Shown here: in pieces, positions 27,123 through 35,497 of the stretch | Layout of the letters: every line of letters starts with the position of its first letter | Numbering within the stretch: the first letter of the stretch is position 1 | Origin: Luteolibacter arcticus | GTDB taxonomy: Bacteria; Verrucomicrobiota; Verrucomicrobiia; Verrucomicrobiales; Akkermansiaceae | Assembly (NCBI RefSeq): GCF_025950235.1 | Contig: NZ_JAPDDT010000010.1 | Span: 124,001 to 188,000, forward strand | Length of the DNA: 64,000 nt | Direction: 5' to 3' | Notes under the pieces: model-generated | The model's database searches: none | What the model saw: only the letters and a program-made list of their open reading frames with translations | Told to the model about the DNA's origin: nothing | Position numbers and translations under genes: made by a program

Positions 27123-28832
27123 TCAGTCTTCGGACGGGCTCCACTCCTCGGCCTTGAAGGCGGCGAGGTTGAAGGCCTGTTCGAGGCCCACCATTTCGGA
27201 GGACGGGCGCAGGCTTTCGAAGCTGGCGCTTTCCTTCTTGAGGTCGGCTTCGCTGTAGTTGACCGCCTTGATCGAGAGACCGATGCGGCGCTCGACCTTG
27301 TCGACCTTGATCACGCGGGCTTCGACTTCGTCGCCCACCTTGATGACATCCTTCACCTTCTCCACGTGGTCTTCGCTGAGTTGCGAGATGTGGATCAGGC
27401 CATCGATGTCGCCATCGAGGCTGATGAAGGCGCCGAAGGAAGCGATCTTGGCCACGGTGCCCTTGACGAGGTCGCCCACCTTGAAGCGCTCGTCGATGTG
27501 GCTCCATGGATCGTCCTCAAGCTGCTTGAGACCGAGCGAGACACGCTGGTTGGCCTTGTCGATGGAGAGCACGATCGCTTCCACTTCGTCGTTCTTCTTG
27601 AGAACTTCGGAGGGGTGATTGATCTTGCGGGTCCAGGACATGTCGGAGACGTGGACCATGCCGTCGATGCCTTCTTCCAGTTCCACGAACGCACCGTAAG
27701 CGGTGAGGTTGCGAACCGGGCCCTTGATGGTGGCGCCGATCGGGTAGCGGACTTCGATTTCGTCCCATGGATTCGGCTCGAGCTGGCGGACACCGAGGGA
27801 GATCTTCTGCTCCTCGATGCTGATGCCGAGCACCACGGCCTGGATTTCCTGGCCGAGCTCGAGCACGTCGCTCGGGCGGGTGATGCGCTTGACCCAGCTG
27901 AGTTCGGAAACGTGAACGAGGCCTTCGACACCGCGCTCGAGTTCGATGAACGCGCCGTATGGCAGGAGCTTGGTGACCTTGCCCTTGACGTGGGAGCCGA
28001 TCGGGAACTTGCGCTCGATGTCTTCCCAAGGATTGTCGGACATCTGCTTGAGGCCGAGGGAGACGCGCTCCTTCTCGCGATCCACGTCCAGGATGACGAC
28101 ATCGACCGGCTGGCCGATGACGAGCATTTCGGATGGGTGGTTGATGCGACCCCACGACATGTCGGTGATGTGGAGCAGGCCGTCCATGCCCTGCAGGTCC
28201 ACGAACGCACCGAAGTCGGTGATGTTCTTGACCGCGCCGGTGACCTTGTCGCCGACCTTGACGGTGCGCAGGAACTGCTGGCGCAGCTCGGCACGCTCGG
28301 CCTCGATGACCTCGCGGCGGGAGAGAACGATGTTCTTCCGCTCGTCGTTGACCTTGACGATCTTGAATTCGTAGATGTTGCCGACGTATTCGTTGAGATC
28401 CTTCGGCGGAATGATGTCCACCTGGGAACCGGGCAGGAAGGCTTCGACGCCGACATTGACGGTGAGACCGCCCTTGACGACCGACTTGACCTTGCCGCGA
28501 ACGAGGCCGCCGTCTTGGAACACCTTGACGATCTTTTCCCAGTTCTGCTTGTGAGCAGCCTTTTCCTTCGAGAGGACAACCATGCCCTCATCGTTCTCAA
28601 GCTTTTCGAGAAGCACTTCGACTTCGTCGCCGACTTCGATTTCTTCATCCTCGAACTCATTCGATGGGATGGCGCCCTCGGACTTGTAGCCGATATCAAC
28701 GAGGACGACTTGTGGGCGGATCTCAATGATCGTGCCCTTCACGATGGTTCCTTCGCGGAACTCGCGGAACTTGGAATCGATCAAATCGGCAAGTTCCTGG
28801 TTGGTTGGGGATTCAAGCACGCTAATGCTCAT
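27123..28832 (-). CDS. rpsA: 30S ribosomal protein S1
   Basis: This 569-residue protein contains six S1 RNA-binding OB-fold repeats, starting near residues 28, 115, 200, 285, 372 and 459. Examples of the conserved core are GAVKNITDFGAFVDL and GKVTKLLPYGAFIEL. It helps 30S subunits bind mRNA, which matters here because Shine-Dalgarno sequences are weak in most of the window's genes. ATG 28832 (MSISVLESPTNQE) was chosen; the longer in-frame extension to 28910 is rich in basic residues and unlike an S1 N-terminus. It is transcribed alone, with a leader of up to 170 bases and a clear terminator. Confidence 0.97.
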   Translation of the reverse strand: MSISVLESPTNQELADLIDSKFREFREGTIVKGTIIEIRPQVVLVDIGYKSEGAIPSNEFEDEEIEVGDEVEVLLEKLENDEGMVVLSKEKAAHKQNWEKIVKVFQDGGLVRGKVKSVVKGGLTVNVGVEAFLPGSQVDIIPPKDLNEYVGNIYEFKIVKVNDERKNIVLSRREVIEAERAELRQQFLRTVKVGDKVTGAVKNITDFGAFVDLQGMDGLLHITDMSWGRINHPSEMLVIGQPVDVVILDVDREKERVSLGLKQMSDNPWEDIERKFPIGSHVKGKVTKLLPYGAFIELERGVEGLVHVSELSWVKRITRPSDVLELGQEIQAVVLGISIEEQKISLGVRQLEPNPWDEIEVRYPIGATIKGPVRNLTAYGAFVELEEGIDGMVHVSDMSWTRKINHPSEVLKKNDEVEAIVLSIDKANQRVSLGLKQLEDDPWSHIDERFKVGDLVKGTVAKIASFGAFISLDGDIDGLIHISQLSEDHVEKVKDVIKVGDEVEARVIKVDKVERRIGLSIKAVNYSEADLKKESASFESLRPSSEMVGLEQAFNLAAFKAEEWSPSED

Positions 28833-29004
28833 GGTGGTTTGGTTTGAGGTTAGGTTGTTGGTTTCGCTTTCCTTCCGGCATTTGCCCCGATGGAAGAACC
28901 GGCGAGCCACGGGGCTCCAACTGCTCGCCAGTGATCTGAAAGGTGAAACGGGGCGGCGAACCTAGGCCCGCGACCCTGCATGGCAAGCCGAAAATAACTG
29001 GTTT

Positions 29005-29883
29005 TCAGCGACCGCGGCGGCGGCGAAAGCCCAGCCCGGCAGCGGAAATCGCGAGCATCGCCACGGCGGGCTCGGGCACCGGCGCGTAGGTGATGAGACC
29101 CGCCTTCGAGTAGTCCACGACGTAGCCGAGGTCATCGAGCCCCCCGAGGGTGACCTTGGAGAGGAAAAACTCGCCCGCCGCCCAGCCGGTCATCAGTTCG
29201 TTGGAGAAGTCCGAGCCAGTCAAATTGCTCACGAAGCCAGTCGCCCCGCCACCGCCGTTGACCTCGTTCCAGTGGCCCTCTGCAGTCCCGGGACCTCCGC
29301 CCAGCTCCACCGGCACGAAGGTAGCGCCCGCTTGGCCGAATTCCGTTTGCCACGCGCTGAGCGCGTTCGCCCCGAAGTATTGACCGCTGCCGACCGTGTA
29401 GAGGTTGTGGGTTCCCGGCCCGGCGAGGTTGGTATTGTAGGTCCACAGTGTCCCGATCCCGAGCACGTGGGCCATTTCATGCAGCACCACGCCGAAAAAG
29501 GTGTTGCTGCCGATCATGTCGTCCACATCGGCGGCATCGAACTCCATGCTGCCGCTCGCCGTATAGAAAAGCGCCAGGGTCGGCGCCCCGACCGGATTAT
29601 TATCGTAGTAAGTCGCCGTCTCCGGCCCCGCGCTGCCGAGAATGCCGCCCACACCGTCGATCTCAGGCACCGACACGTTGATCGTCAGGGAATGAGGCTG
29701 AACCTGCCCCGCAGAATTGTGGATCAGGTCGTAGCCGGTGATCGTCGAGTTCCAAAAGGCAGCCGCGTCGTCGAACTGTTGCCTTTGGGCCCCGGTGATC
29801 GCCCCGTCGTAAGTCAGATTCAGCAGGGTCACCGCGCGTGCGGGCACCGCCAACGCCATCAAGGCGAAGAGAAAGGGTTTCAT
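29005..29883 (-). CDS. PEP-CTERM anchored leishmanolysin-like metalloprotease
   Basis: This 292-residue secreted protein has a signal peptide (MKPFLFALMALAVPARA). The zinc motif HEMAHVLGIGTLW is at about 135-147, and GHWNEV some 60 residues later matches the leishmanolysin-like (M8) layout, in which the third ligand is remote. The C-terminus has a PEP-CTERM signal: VPEP, a hydrophobic helix, then FRRRRGR. It is therefore predicted to be sorted to the cell surface or extracellular matrix by an exosortase, which is not encoded in this window. Start ATG 29883. Confidence 0.87.
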   Translation of the reverse strand: MKPFLFALMALAVPARAVTLLNLTYDGAITGAQRQQFDDAAAFWNSTITGYDLIHNSAGQVQPHSLTINVSVPEIDGVGGILGSAGPETATYYDNNPVGAPTLALFYTASGSMEFDAADVDDMIGSNTFFGVVLHEMAHVLGIGTLWTYNTNLAGPGTHNLYTVGSGQYFGANALSAWQTEFGQAGATFVPVELGGGPGTAEGHWNEVNGGGGATGFVSNLTGSDFSNELMTGWAAGEFFLSKVTLGGLDDLGYVVDYSKAGLITYAPVPEPAVAMLAISAAGLGFRRRRGR

Positions 29884-29922
29884 GCAGCACGGGGAAACTG
29901 CCAAATTTCCCTTGAACGTCAA

Positions 29923-31149
29923 TCAACGGGTAAGATTCCGAAATACCACGATGCTGCTGGAATTCTCGTCCGCGACCAGGATGTGTCCGCCCGTGGAGTC
30001 GTAGATGACGCCGCAGGCCCCGGGGTTGGCAGGCGGGCCGCAGGCGAAGCTTTTCCCGGCGGTGAGCTTGCCGTTCTCGGGGTCGCGGCTGAAACGGGTC
30101 AGGCAGTCGGAGAGGGTGCAGGCGACCGCGACTTGAAAGCCGTCGGGCGAAACCACGATCTCATTGCCGCCATCGTAGTCCGGCGGCAAGTCCTTGCCCG
30201 TCAGGCACTGGATAAAGTTCAGCCGGCCGGTCTTGGGCTCGATGGAGAAGGCGCAGACGGCATTCTCACCCCCGAAACGCCCACCCGCCGTGTAGGCAAA
30301 TCCGCCGTCGGGACTGACGGTGACGTGCAGGACACCCTCAAGACCCTTGTCGATGCCCGCGCCGTTGGAAATCGACTGGAGCAGGGTGAGCTTGCCCGTT
30401 TCGAGATCGCGGGAGTGGACCATCAGCGTGCCGGACCCATTCCACGAGGTGAGCAGGGTCTTCCCGTCTGGCGTGATCGCCACGCCGCGCGCGCCGCTCA
30501 TTCGCGGCCTCTTGGGATTGCCCTCGTCGTCGGCCTTCACGGGCTCGGTGACGGTTTCCACATGGGCTAGCTTTCCGTCGGCGATCTTGAAACAGAGGAT
30601 GGAGTCCGAACTGACCGCATACACGAACTTCCCGTCCGGCGAGAACACGTTGTCGATGCACCAGCCGAGACCGGCCATCGGCTTGTCGGCCCCGCCGACG
30701 TGATCGGTCTCGGTCAGCTCGCCGGTGGCGGGATTGCGACTGAAAAGGATCAGCGACTCGGAGCGAAATGCGGAGGCCGCCCCGAGCAAGCCATCCTTGG
30801 AAAGGCGGAAGGCGACCGCGCCCTTGAAATGGTCGCCGGTGACGGACTTCACATGGGTCAGTCGCCCGGACTGGGGATTGCGGATCAGCAGGGTGATCAG
30901 CCCCTGATGAAAGGAGGCGGCGTAGGCATGCTTGCCGCCCGGTGCCAAGGTGATGCTGGTGACCCCGCTGAAGTCCTTGTGGGTCAGCGTCTGGATCAGC
31001 CCGGGCTTGGCTGGCGGCTCCAACGGCAGGCCCGGAGCAGGCGCGAGATCATCCCCAGCGCCCCCGTTTCCCGGTCCGGAGGCGGCACCGGCAGGAAGCG
31101 CCGCCAGCAGACATGACGCCAGAAAGACCGAGGGGAGATGGGATTTCAT
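29923..31149 (-). CDS. secreted seven-bladed beta-propeller protein, lactonase-like
   Basis: This 408-residue exported protein has a signal peptide (MKSHLPSVFLASCLLAALPA) and a Gly/Pro-rich linker. Repeats of about 50 residues follow, each with a phrase such as VTSITLAPGGKHAYAAS, ARGVAITPDGKTLLTSW or LHVTVSPDGGFAYTAGGRF. This is the pattern of the YVTN/lactonase (Pgl-type) beta-propeller. The substrate is unknown, and export makes a 6-phosphogluconolactonase role unlikely. ATG 31149 was chosen. Confidence 0.8.
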   Translation of the reverse strand: MKSHLPSVFLASCLLAALPAGAASGPGNGGAGDDLAPAPGLPLEPPAKPGLIQTLTHKDFSGVTSITLAPGGKHAYAASFHQGLITLLIRNPQSGRLTHVKSVTGDHFKGAVAFRLSKDGLLGAASAFRSESLILFSRNPATGELTETDHVGGADKPMAGLGWCIDNVFSPDGKFVYAVSSDSILCFKIADGKLAHVETVTEPVKADDEGNPKRPRMSGARGVAITPDGKTLLTSWNGSGTLMVHSRDLETGKLTLLQSISNGAGIDKGLEGVLHVTVSPDGGFAYTAGGRFGGENAVCAFSIEPKTGRLNFIQCLTGKDLPPDYDGGNEIVVSPDGFQVAVACTLSDCLTRFSRDPENGKLTAGKSFACGPPANPGACGVIYDSTGGHILVADENSSSIVVFRNLTR

Positions 31150-31293
31150 GAGGATGCGGAAGTTAACAAGACGGGCGGACATCACAAGAACTCCCGTTGT
31201 GACGATGGCACCGGGCTCCGGATTCGATCTCCCTGCACGAAAAACTTCCCTTGCCTCCCGGCGTCGCGCCCGCTATCCCCGCCGCCCGCCGCG

Positions 31294-32181
31294 ATGCCGG
31301 AGACCACCGAAAAGACGCTGAAACTGGCCATTCCCAAGGGTTCCTTGGAAGGCCCTACCCTCGACCTGCTGGCGAAAGCCGGGTACGAGGTGTACGTCTC
31401 GTCGCGCGGTCTTCGCCCGTCCTCGAACGACCCGGAGCTCGATCTCTACCTGATCCGCGCCCAGGAAGTCGCCCGCTACATCGACCAAGGGTTCCTCGAC
31501 TGCGGCATCACGGGCCTCGACTGGGCCAGCGAGTACGATGGCAGCTTGGTGGACCTCGCCGAACTCCCCTACTCCCGCGCCACCCCGCGTCCGACGCATT
31601 GGGTGCTGGTGGTCCCGGAAGACTCGCCGATCCGCAAGCCGGAAGACCTTCAGGGCAAGCGCATCGCCACCGAAGGCGTCGCCATCACCGAGCGCTATCT
31701 CAAGTCCAAGGGCATCCAAGCCGAGGTCGAGTTCTCCTGGGGCGCTACCGAGGTGAAGGTGCCGGATCTGGTCGACGCGATCGTTGACGTCACCGAGACC
31801 GGCTCGTCGATCAAGGCCAACAAGCTGCGCATCGTCGATACCCTGCTGACCTCTTTCCCGCACTTTTACGCCAGCCAGGCCGCCGCGGCGGACCCGTGGA
31901 AGCGCCAGAAGATGGACCGCCTGACCCTGCTACTGAAGGCCGCACTCGAAGCCCGCGACAAGGTGGGCTTGAAAATGAATCTTCCCGCGGACAAGTTGTC
32001 CGCCCTCCTCGAAAAGCTGCCCGCCATGCGCCGGCCGACCGTTTCCCAACTCTCCGAAGAGGGCTGGGTGGCTGTCGAGACGGTCATCGACGAGAAGGTT
32101 GTCCGCGACATCATCCCGACGCTCAAGGAACTCGGTGCTGAAGGCATCATCGAGTATCCGCTCAACAAGATCGTCCCCTGA
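31294..32181 (+). CDS. hisG: ATP phosphoribosyltransferase, long form
   Basis: This 295-residue enzyme performs the first step of histidine biosynthesis, joining ATP and PRPP. The N-terminal catalytic part has KLAIPKGSLEGPTLDLLA and DCGITGLDWASEYD, and DAIVDVTETGSSIKANKLRI carries the PRPP-binding loop. The last 75 residues (from MNLPADKLSALLEKLPAM) match the HisG_C regulatory domain, so this is the long form and probably feedback-inhibited by histidine. No other his gene is adjacent. ATG 31294 was chosen because the frame upstream is not protein-like. Confidence 0.95.
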   Translation: MPETTEKTLKLAIPKGSLEGPTLDLLAKAGYEVYVSSRGLRPSSNDPELDLYLIRAQEVARYIDQGFLDCGITGLDWASEYDGSLVDLAELPYSRATPRPTHWVLVVPEDSPIRKPEDLQGKRIATEGVAITERYLKSKGIQAEVEFSWGATEVKVPDLVDAIVDVTETGSSIKANKLRIVDTLLTSFPHFYASQAAAADPWKRQKMDRLTLLLKAALEARDKVGLKMNLPADKLSALLEKLPAMRRPTVSQLSEEGWVAVETVIDEKVVRDIIPTLKELGAEGIIEYPLNKIVP

Positions 32182-32234
32182 TTCCTTTCCGTCTCTATCC
32201 CTTTCCTATCCAACCGTAACCACCAAGCACCACC

Positions 32235-32339
32235 ATGGGCTCGCTGAAGAAACGCCGTAAGACGAAGATCAACAAGCACAAGCGCAAGAAGCGCATGAAG
32301 CAAAACCGCCATAAGAAGCGGCTTCGCTACAAGTCTTAA
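32235..32339 (+). CDS. 34-residue basic ribosomal protein, bS22/COX24 (AURKAIP1)-like
   Basis: The open frame encodes MGSLKKRRKTKINKHKRKKR and a further 14 residues (MKQNRHKKRLRYKS), 34 in all with more than half Lys or Arg. It matches the very short AURKAIP1/COX24 domain proteins of bacterial small subunits (bS22) and mitochondria (mS38), which bind the 30S decoding-centre region. The start ATG lies 53 bases after the hisG stop, so it is probably co-transcribed with hisG. A strong hairpin follows 51 bases downstream. Confidence 0.82.
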   Translation: MGSLKKRRKTKINKHKRKKRMKQNRHKKRLRYKS

Positions 32340-32390
32340 GGCTTGCGTGCACACGGGCGTGACCCGTGCTTGAAATTCTGTTCTTCCCGA

Positions 32391-32421
32391 CAGGGATCCG
32401 GCCACGCCGGATCCCTGCTTT
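32391..32421 (+). terminator. strong hairpin after hisG-bS22 unit
   Basis: A perfect 12-bp stem (CAGGGATCCGGC with GCCGGATCCCTG) with a 3-nt loop is followed by only a short T tract (CTTTC). It is probably the end of the hisG unit. A processing or repeat function is possible because the T tract is weak. Confidence 0.6.
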
Positions 32422-32487
32422 CGCGTACGTTGCCCTGGCAACCTGCCGCACCTTCCAGATATGCGACAGGAGTCGCAGCCTGCCTTT

Positions 32488-32567
32488 CGTCCCAACGGGA
32501 CGATTCATAAAAGCCCGGCACGAAAGTGCCGGGTGGGCAGGGTAATCGATCGCGTCCCAACGGGACG
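32488..32567. repeat. composite palindromic repeat: two CGTCCCAACGGGACG units around a GNRA hairpin
   Basis: Two identical 15-bp palindromes CGTCCCAACGGGACG (32488-32502 and 32553-32567) flank an 8-bp hairpin with a GAAA loop (CCCGGCAC GAAA GTGCCGGG, 32514-32533). It is noncoding on both strands. It fills most of the 310-bp gap between the bS22-like gene and the next CDS. Similar sequences are often annotated in PVC and other environmental genomes as short spurious proteins (from memory, not checked). Confidence 0.6.
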
Positions 32568-32649
32568 CCTCATGCGGGGAAGTGCCCGTGAATCGACAAT
32601 GTCCGCGTTTCCATGCCACGCCACGCCCCCTGTGGCTGTTCGCCGCACC

Positions 32650-32910
32650 TTATTCTTCCGCGAGCTCAACGGCGATTTGACAGTGACTCAAGTGGTTTCG
32701 GCACCGAACACCCGGAGGAACTCTCTTACTTCTAACATCTTCGACGGTCAGAGCATATTCCAACCTCGCTCCGCATTTATCACACACCGGATGCAATCCC
32801 CTCGCCGCCATTTCAAGAATGAAACCCGTCGGCATTTCTCTAGGATCGAAGACAGCCTCGTCCTTTTTCAAATTGGCATCTACCTTCTCGCGCCGGCTTC
32901 GAAATCTCAT
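32650..32910 (-). CDS. small zinc-ribbon-like hypothetical protein
   Basis: This 86-residue protein starts MRFRSRREKVDANLKKD. A CDKCGARLEYALTVEDV segment and CRNHLSHC near the end form a Cys4-like pattern (CxxC, then CxxHxxC), as in small zinc ribbons. The region is less GC-rich than average and sits between two repeat elements. No homologue was recognised. The start is ATG 32910; a longer frame upstream to 32952 is possible. Confidence 0.5.
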   Translation of the reverse strand: MRFRSRREKVDANLKKDEAVFDPREMPTGFILEMAARGLHPVCDKCGARLEYALTVEDVRSKRVPPGVRCRNHLSHCQIAVELAEE

Positions 32911-33000
32911 TGGGTCTAATACCAAGATTAATAACCAGCCTTGGGGAGGCAAAGCCTCTTATCTCATCCATCCCATTCATTCCAGTCCCTTCTACGGCCT

Positions 33001-33039
33001 TTCCTCTGTGACCTCCTGCATTTCCTCTGTTTCCTCTGT
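33001..33039. repeat. degenerate 9-bp repeat (TTCCTCTGT)
   Basis: TTCCTCTGT occurs at 33001-33009, 33022-33030 and 33031-33039, with a related unit between them (CCTCCTGCA). On the minus strand this is ACAGAGGAA. Just before it, 32965-32990, lies a related AT/CC-rich stretch (CATCCATCCCATTCATTCC). It is intergenic and noncoding. Confidence 0.55.
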
Positions 33040-33084
33040 GTAAAACAGGCCCGAAGCACCCGAGACATCCCCGCGGCAAACCCC

Positions 33085-33687
33085 TCACTCCGCCACCCGG
33101 AAGGCCAGTTGATCCAGCCCTTCCCGCTCCAGCTTGACGAAGGCAGCCGCCTCCCCTTCCAGGCCGCCGAGCCGGATCGCCCGCAGCACGCTGGTCCACA
33201 CCGTGATCCGCGGGCACGGCTCGGACACGCTTTCCAGATGGTGGATCGCTTGGTTCAGATGACCCGCCCGCGCCTTGGCGAGCGCTTGCGAGAGCAGGTC
33301 CTCGCCGGGACACAAGACGTGCTCGATCACCCCGCGCAGCTCGGCCGGGCGCACCGGCTTGAGCAGGAAATCCACCACGTTGCCCGTGATCGCACGGAGC
33401 GCGGAGCTGGGCGTCAGTGCCGCGCTGCACAGCACCACCGGCAACGGGTTCTCCTGGCGGCGGAGCATTTCGATGACCTGCAGGCCGTCGATGTCCGGCA
33501 TCCGCAGGTCCAGGATCACCACATCGAATTGCTGCTCTCCGATCTTGACCAAGGCCTCGTGCCCGCCCGCCGCGGTCTCGGTGTCATGATCGGCCAGGGC
33601 ATAGGAAAATCCTAGCCGCAAGGTCGGCTCGTCATCCACGACGAGCACCTTGAAGCGACGAGCGGTGATATCAGGCGAGGGGGACAT
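33085..33687 (-). CDS. single-receiver response regulator with helical C-terminal domain
   Basis: This 200-residue protein has an N-terminal receiver (about 12-125) with acidic residues D18/D19, phosphoacceptor D60 (VVILDLRMPDIDG) and a conserved Lys in LLKPVRPAEL. The final 70 residues (HLNQAIHHLESVSEPCP onward) look helical and TPR-like, and no DNA-binding domain is seen. It may act through protein contacts or as a phosphate sink. Its start overlaps the end of the histidine kinase gene by 17 bases, so it is translationally coupled and probably phosphorylated by that kinase. Confidence 0.87.
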   Translation of the reverse strand: MSPSPDITARRFKVLVVDDEPTLRLGFSYALADHDTETAAGGHEALVKIGEQQFDVVILDLRMPDIDGLQVIEMLRRQENPLPVVLCSAALTPSSALRAITGNVVDFLLKPVRPAELRGVIEHVLCPGEDLLSQALAKARAGHLNQAIHHLESVSEPCPRITVWTSVLRAIRLGGLEGEAAAFVKLEREGLDQLAFRVAE

Positions 33688-35485
33688 CGATGTAGAATTC
33701 CGTTTTCTTGTCGGCCCGGTCCAGCAGGCCGATCCGACCCTCGTGCGCCCTCATGATCTCGCGGGAAATGAACAGTCCGAGCCCGACGCCATCCGCATCC
33801 TGGCCGGGAGCACGGAAGAAGCGCTCGAAGATCCGGTTTTGCGCAGCCGCCGGCACGCCGGCCCCCTCGTCGATGATCGACGCCCGCAGGTGCTCCCCAT
33901 CCGGCCGCGTGATCTTGAGCGTGATCGTCCCTCCGCCCGGGCTGTGCTTGATGGCATTGGACACAAGATTGTTCACGACTTCATCGAGTCGCAATGGATC
34001 GGCGACAACTTCCGGTTGGCCAACTGGGATTTCACGCCGGAAGGCGATTCCCTTCTCCGCAGCCTTCGGGAAAAACAATCGCTCGGCGCGTTCCAAGGCC
34101 TCCGGCAATGATGTCGAAACAAGCTCGAGGTGCGTCGTGCCGCTTTCGGCGCGGGACAGGTCCAGCAGCGTGTTGAGCGTCGCCAGCAGCCGCTCGCAAT
34201 CTTCATTCGCCGAGGTGATCATGGTCCGCTGGCGGTCGGAGAGACTGCCCGTGCGGTCTTCCAGCATCAGGTGCAGGACCATGCGGATCCCGGTGAGCGG
34301 GGTCTTGATCTCATGGCTGACCGTGGACAGAAGGTTGGTCTTCATGTCGTCCAGCCAACGGATGCGGGTCACATTGTGAAGCAACACCGCGCGGCCCGAG
34401 TGCACCCCATCCTCGGACGTGAACTTGAAAATACGAGGAAGGTAGTAGAACTCCCGCTCGTCCACGCGGAACAGCAGCGCCTCGCGCGGATCCTCCGGCA
34501 GGTGGTTGGCACCGGCGGCTTCCGTTTCATCGAGAATCCGCTGGATCTTCGCCGGCAGGCGACCGGCCACGCCCAAGCCCTCGGTCAGCCGCTCCGCGGC
34601 CGGATTGAGCTGGAGAATCCTGCCATCCTCGCTGAGAACGAAGACCGGCGACGGGATGGCCTCGAGGATCGCGCGGTTCACCAAGTGCGTGCGGATGAGC
34701 CGGTCGTCCGTCTCGCCGCGGCGCTGGCGCAACTCCGCCGCCATGTCATTGAACGCGGTTGCCACTCCGCGGAACTCGCTGTCGGCGGATGGCTCCGGCA
34801 AAGTGAGTTCGAAATTCCCGCGGCGGATTTCATCGATGGACCGCTTCAAGGCGACCACCGGATCGACCAGTTGGCGGACGAGTTGGAAATAGATCAGCAC
34901 CGCGATCGCGGTGCCCAGGCTGACCAGCGTGACGACGAACAGCGTGTTCTTCGCCTTCTCACTATTCAATTGTGAGACTCCTTGGTCGAACTGGGCTTCC
35001 GAGGTATTCAGAACGGTTTCGGTGAGATCGGTAATCCGCTGGCTCTGGGCGCTGATGTATCGAAGCAACTCCGCTCGCTGTTCTCGATCCCGCGGGTTGT
35101 TCTCGAAGAGACGCTTGTACCCCTCGGTGTAGGTTTGGAACGCGCTGTCGAGGTTGCCGATTACTTCCTTCCGCTGGGGATCGCCACTGCCATGGTCCTT
35201 GAGGAACTGGATCCGCGCCTCAAGCCTGCCATGGTTCTCATTATAAGAGTTCTGGCTGACAGGTTCGGCCCCCGCCTCGGCGGCAAGAGCTGGCAGGTAG
35301 TAGGTATTGAGCGTGGAGGTATCCGTGCGAATCCCCCTCGCCATTCGGATGATCGGGAAATTCTCATCCCTCAGAACCGCGAAGCGCTTGTTGGCGTCCT
35401 GCACCAGCAACAGCGCCGCTGCACCCACGCTCCAAAGAAGCAGGATCAGGGTAATCAGGCCGTACAGCAGGCGGGTGCGGAGCAT
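33671..35485 (-). CDS. KinB-like transmembrane sensor histidine kinase
   Basis: This 604-residue kinase has membrane helix 1 (7-27), a periplasmic four-helix-bundle-like domain (28-180), membrane helix 2 (181-200), HAMP (201-255), PAS (about 270-375), HisKA and HATPase_c. The phosphorylated histidine is H391 in STVSHEIKTPLTG. The N-box (VVNNLVSNAIKHSP), G1 (DEGAGVP) and G2 (DGVGLGLFISREI) are complete. The layout matches KinB, which partners with the NtrC-type AlgB in Pseudomonas. It lies between an NtrC-type activator (12-bp gap) and a single-receiver protein (overlap), forming a three-gene signalling operon. Confidence 0.93.
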   Translation of the reverse strand: MLRTRLLYGLITLILLLWSVGAAALLLVQDANKRFAVLRDENFPIIRMARGIRTDTSTLNTYYLPALAAEAGAEPVSQNSYNENHGRLEARIQFLKDHGSGDPQRKEVIGNLDSAFQTYTEGYKRLFENNPRDREQRAELLRYISAQSQRITDLTETVLNTSEAQFDQGVSQLNSEKAKNTLFVVTLVSLGTAIAVLIYFQLVRQLVDPVVALKRSIDEIRRGNFELTLPEPSADSEFRGVATAFNDMAAELRQRRGETDDRLIRTHLVNRAILEAIPSPVFVLSEDGRILQLNPAAERLTEGLGVAGRLPAKIQRILDETEAAGANHLPEDPREALLFRVDEREFYYLPRIFKFTSEDGVHSGRAVLLHNVTRIRWLDDMKTNLLSTVSHEIKTPLTGIRMVLHLMLEDRTGSLSDRQRTMITSANEDCERLLATLNTLLDLSRAESGTTHLELVSTSLPEALERAERLFFPKAAEKGIAFRREIPVGQPEVVADPLRLDEVVNNLVSNAIKHSPGGGTITLKITRPDGEHLRASIIDEGAGVPAAAQNRIFERFFRAPGQDADGVGLGLFISREIMRAHEGRIGLLDRADKKTEFYIDVPLA

Positions 35486-35497
35486 GAGGCGGAAGCG

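Noticed and set aside
32336..32619. Minus-strand open frames spanning the composite palindromic repeat after hisG
   Set aside because: They read the palindromic repeat; similar short ORFs recur wherever such repeats occur and are not conserved as proteins.
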